DNA of 64,000 nucleotides, from assembly GCF_040654195.1 (NCBI RefSeq), contig NZ_JBFAHM010000008.1:1-64000 (forward strand), read 5' to 3'. Shown piece by piece: positions 63,144 to 64,000 of this stretch (positions are counted from its first letter, which is position 1; each line of letters begins with the position of its first letter). The notes under the pieces were generated by a model. That model had not been told where the DNA came from and ran no database searches. It saw nothing but the letters and a program-made list of their open reading frames with translations. Source of the DNA: Hamadaea sp013361475. Lineage in GTDB: Bacteria; Actinomycetota; Actinomycetes; Mycobacteriales; Micromonosporaceae. Both the position numbers and the translations under genes were made by a program.

Positions 63144-64000
63144 ATGAAGCTTGGACTCAGCCTCGGCTATCAGACCGCGTGGTCCACCCCGGCGGATCAT
63201 CTCGCCCTCGCCCAGGAGGCCGACCGGCTCGGCTACGCCGTCGTGTGGGCGGCGGAGGCGTACGGCTCGGACTCGCCCAGCATGCTGGCCTGGATCGCCG
63301 GGCAGACCGAGCGGATCGACGTCGGCACCGCCGTCATGCAGATCCCCGCCCGGACGCCCGCCGCGACCGCGATGACCGCCGCGACCATCGACGCGCTGAG
63401 CCGCGGCCGATTCCGGCTGGGTCTCGGCGTCTCCGGCCCGCAGGTCTCGGAGGGCTGGCACGGCGTCCGCTACGGCAAGCCCCTGGCGCGTACGCGGGAG
63501 TTCGTCGACATCGTGAAGCTGGCGCTCGGCCGGAAGACCGTCGAGTACCACGGCGAGCACTACGAACTGCCGTTGCCGGGTGGTCCGGGCAAGGCGCTGA
63601 AGCTGAGCTTCCATCCGCCGCGCGAGCACGTGCCGATCTATCTCGCCGCGATCGGGCCGAAGAACCTCGAGCTGGCGGGCGAGATCGCCGACGGCTGGCT
63701 GGCCATCTTCTACTCCCCGGAGTACGCCGAGGAACAGCTGGCCTCGATCGCCAAGGGCCGGGCGAAGGTCGGCAAGACGCTGGACGGCTTCGACGTCGTG
63801 CCCAGCGTCCCGGTCGTCGTCGGCGACGACGACTCACCCGAGGGCCTGGCCGCCTGCGCCGAGCTGATCCGGTGGTACGCCGCGCTCTACGTCGGCGGCA
63901 TGGGCAGCCGGGAGCAGAACTTCTACAACCAACTCGCGACGCGGATGGGCTACGGCGACGCCGCGCGCGAGGTCCAGGATCTCTATCTGGCCAAGCGTCA
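63144..64000 (+). CDS. LLM-class F420-dependent oxidoreductase (partial, runs off the window)
   Basis: 285 complete codons of a luciferase-like TIM-barrel enzyme: MKLGLSLGYQTAW, DRLGYAVVWAAEAYGSDSPSM, TAVMQIPARTPAATAMTAAT, ALSRGRFRLGLGVSGPQVSE and VPIYLAAIGPKNLELAGEIA (flavin-binding region). These residues are typical of actinobacterial F420-dependent dehydrogenases, which act on sugar phosphates, quinone-type or other secondary metabolites. No stop is reached before position 64000. The start is set by TAGCAT 6 nt upstream. A family 4 repeat pair lies immediately upstream. Confidence 0.9.
   Translation, partial: MKLGLSLGYQTAWSTPADHLALAQEADRLGYAVVWAAEAYGSDSPSMLAWIAGQTERIDVGTAVMQIPARTPAATAMTAATIDALSRGRFRLGLGVSGPQVSEGWHGVRYGKPLARTREFVDIVKLALGRKTVEYHGEHYELPLPGGPGKALKLSFHPPREHVPIYLAAIGPKNLELAGEIADGWLAIFYSPEYAEEQLASIAKGRAKVGKTLDGFDVVPSVPVVVGDDDSPEGLAACAELIRWYAALYVGGMGSREQNFYNQLATRMGYGDAAREVQDLYLAKR

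Noticed and set aside
1..64000. tRNA, rRNA, integrase, transposase or prophage genes
   Set aside because: I saw no cloverleaf-type sequence, no rRNA-like region and no recombinase motifs; short non-coding RNAs could still be missed by eye.

Overview
The window is chromosomal DNA of a high-GC actinobacterium. GC-ending codons, GTG and TTG starts, many leaderless genes, an F420-type oxidoreductase, a FabG-InhA pair, a TrpE-G fusion behind a Streptomyces-like trp leader peptide, and conservon genes all point to Actinobacteria; Micromonosporaceae (Actinoplanes/Micromonospora relatives) is my best guess, by inference only. I see no prophage, integrase, transposase, CRISPR array, rRNA or tRNA. The coding content is mostly housekeeping and sugar metabolism; the unusual material lies in the intergenic DNA and in a few small ORFs.

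Layout. 1-6.7 kb: end of a phosphoketolase, a GH13 alpha-glucosidase, a TRIC-type channel, small membrane proteins, HAD and GNAT enzymes, and two bacterial-PH-domain proteins. 6.8-9.8 kb: moxR-DUF58-VWA operon. 9.8-10.5 kb: a gene-poor interval with repeats and two candidate micro-ORFs. 10.5-13.9 kb: fabG-inhA-hemH (fatty-acid reduction, haem) and a HAD phosphatase. 14-21 kb: an orphan permease-like protein, DUF3097, a serine hydrolase, an NfeD-SPFH pair and an RNA methyltransferase. 21.2-26.6 kb: PucR regulator, aminotransferase and MmsA-type dehydrogenase, read as an omega-amino-acid (beta-alanine-like) catabolic set. 26.8-31.4 kb: MurR/RpiR regulator plus a sugar ABC importer of the NgcEFG type. 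31.4-36.3 kb: PolA-like polymerase, YdjM-like membrane protein, and an attenuator-controlled fused anthranilate synthase.

36.4-48.1 kb: an incomplete conservon (ATPase + roadblock only) converges on a long minus-strand run: Pro-rich TPR protein, Fn3 protein, MoxR, DUF58, TgpA-type transglutaminase and a membrane-anchored pseudokinase. This looks like one envelope-linked module. 48.4-57.6 kb: Smr protein, then an Opp-type ABC operon, a LacI regulator and a clan GH-A glycosidase. These are tied together by four copies of the same LacI-type operator, two of them inside near-identical TTGACA-17-TGTGAT promoters. 57.8-64 kb: a hypothetical gene, a secreted SGNH hydrolase, an M20 peptidase, an aldo/keto reductase, DUF5703 and a truncated luciferase-like oxidoreductase.

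The most unusual signals are: (i) three families of fixed-length palindromic intergenic repeats (54, 71 and 91 nt), each present twice and favouring gene 3' ends, one with a compensatory base change and one in opposite orientations; (ii) a fourth repeat of about 40 nt, intergenic elsewhere but lying in frame inside ferrochelatase; (iii) a trp attenuator; (iv) the LacI regulon architecture; (v) a -10-like hexamer 6-8 nt upstream of about 20 start codons, implying pervasive leaderless transcription; (vi) candidate small ORFs with strong ribosome binding sites.
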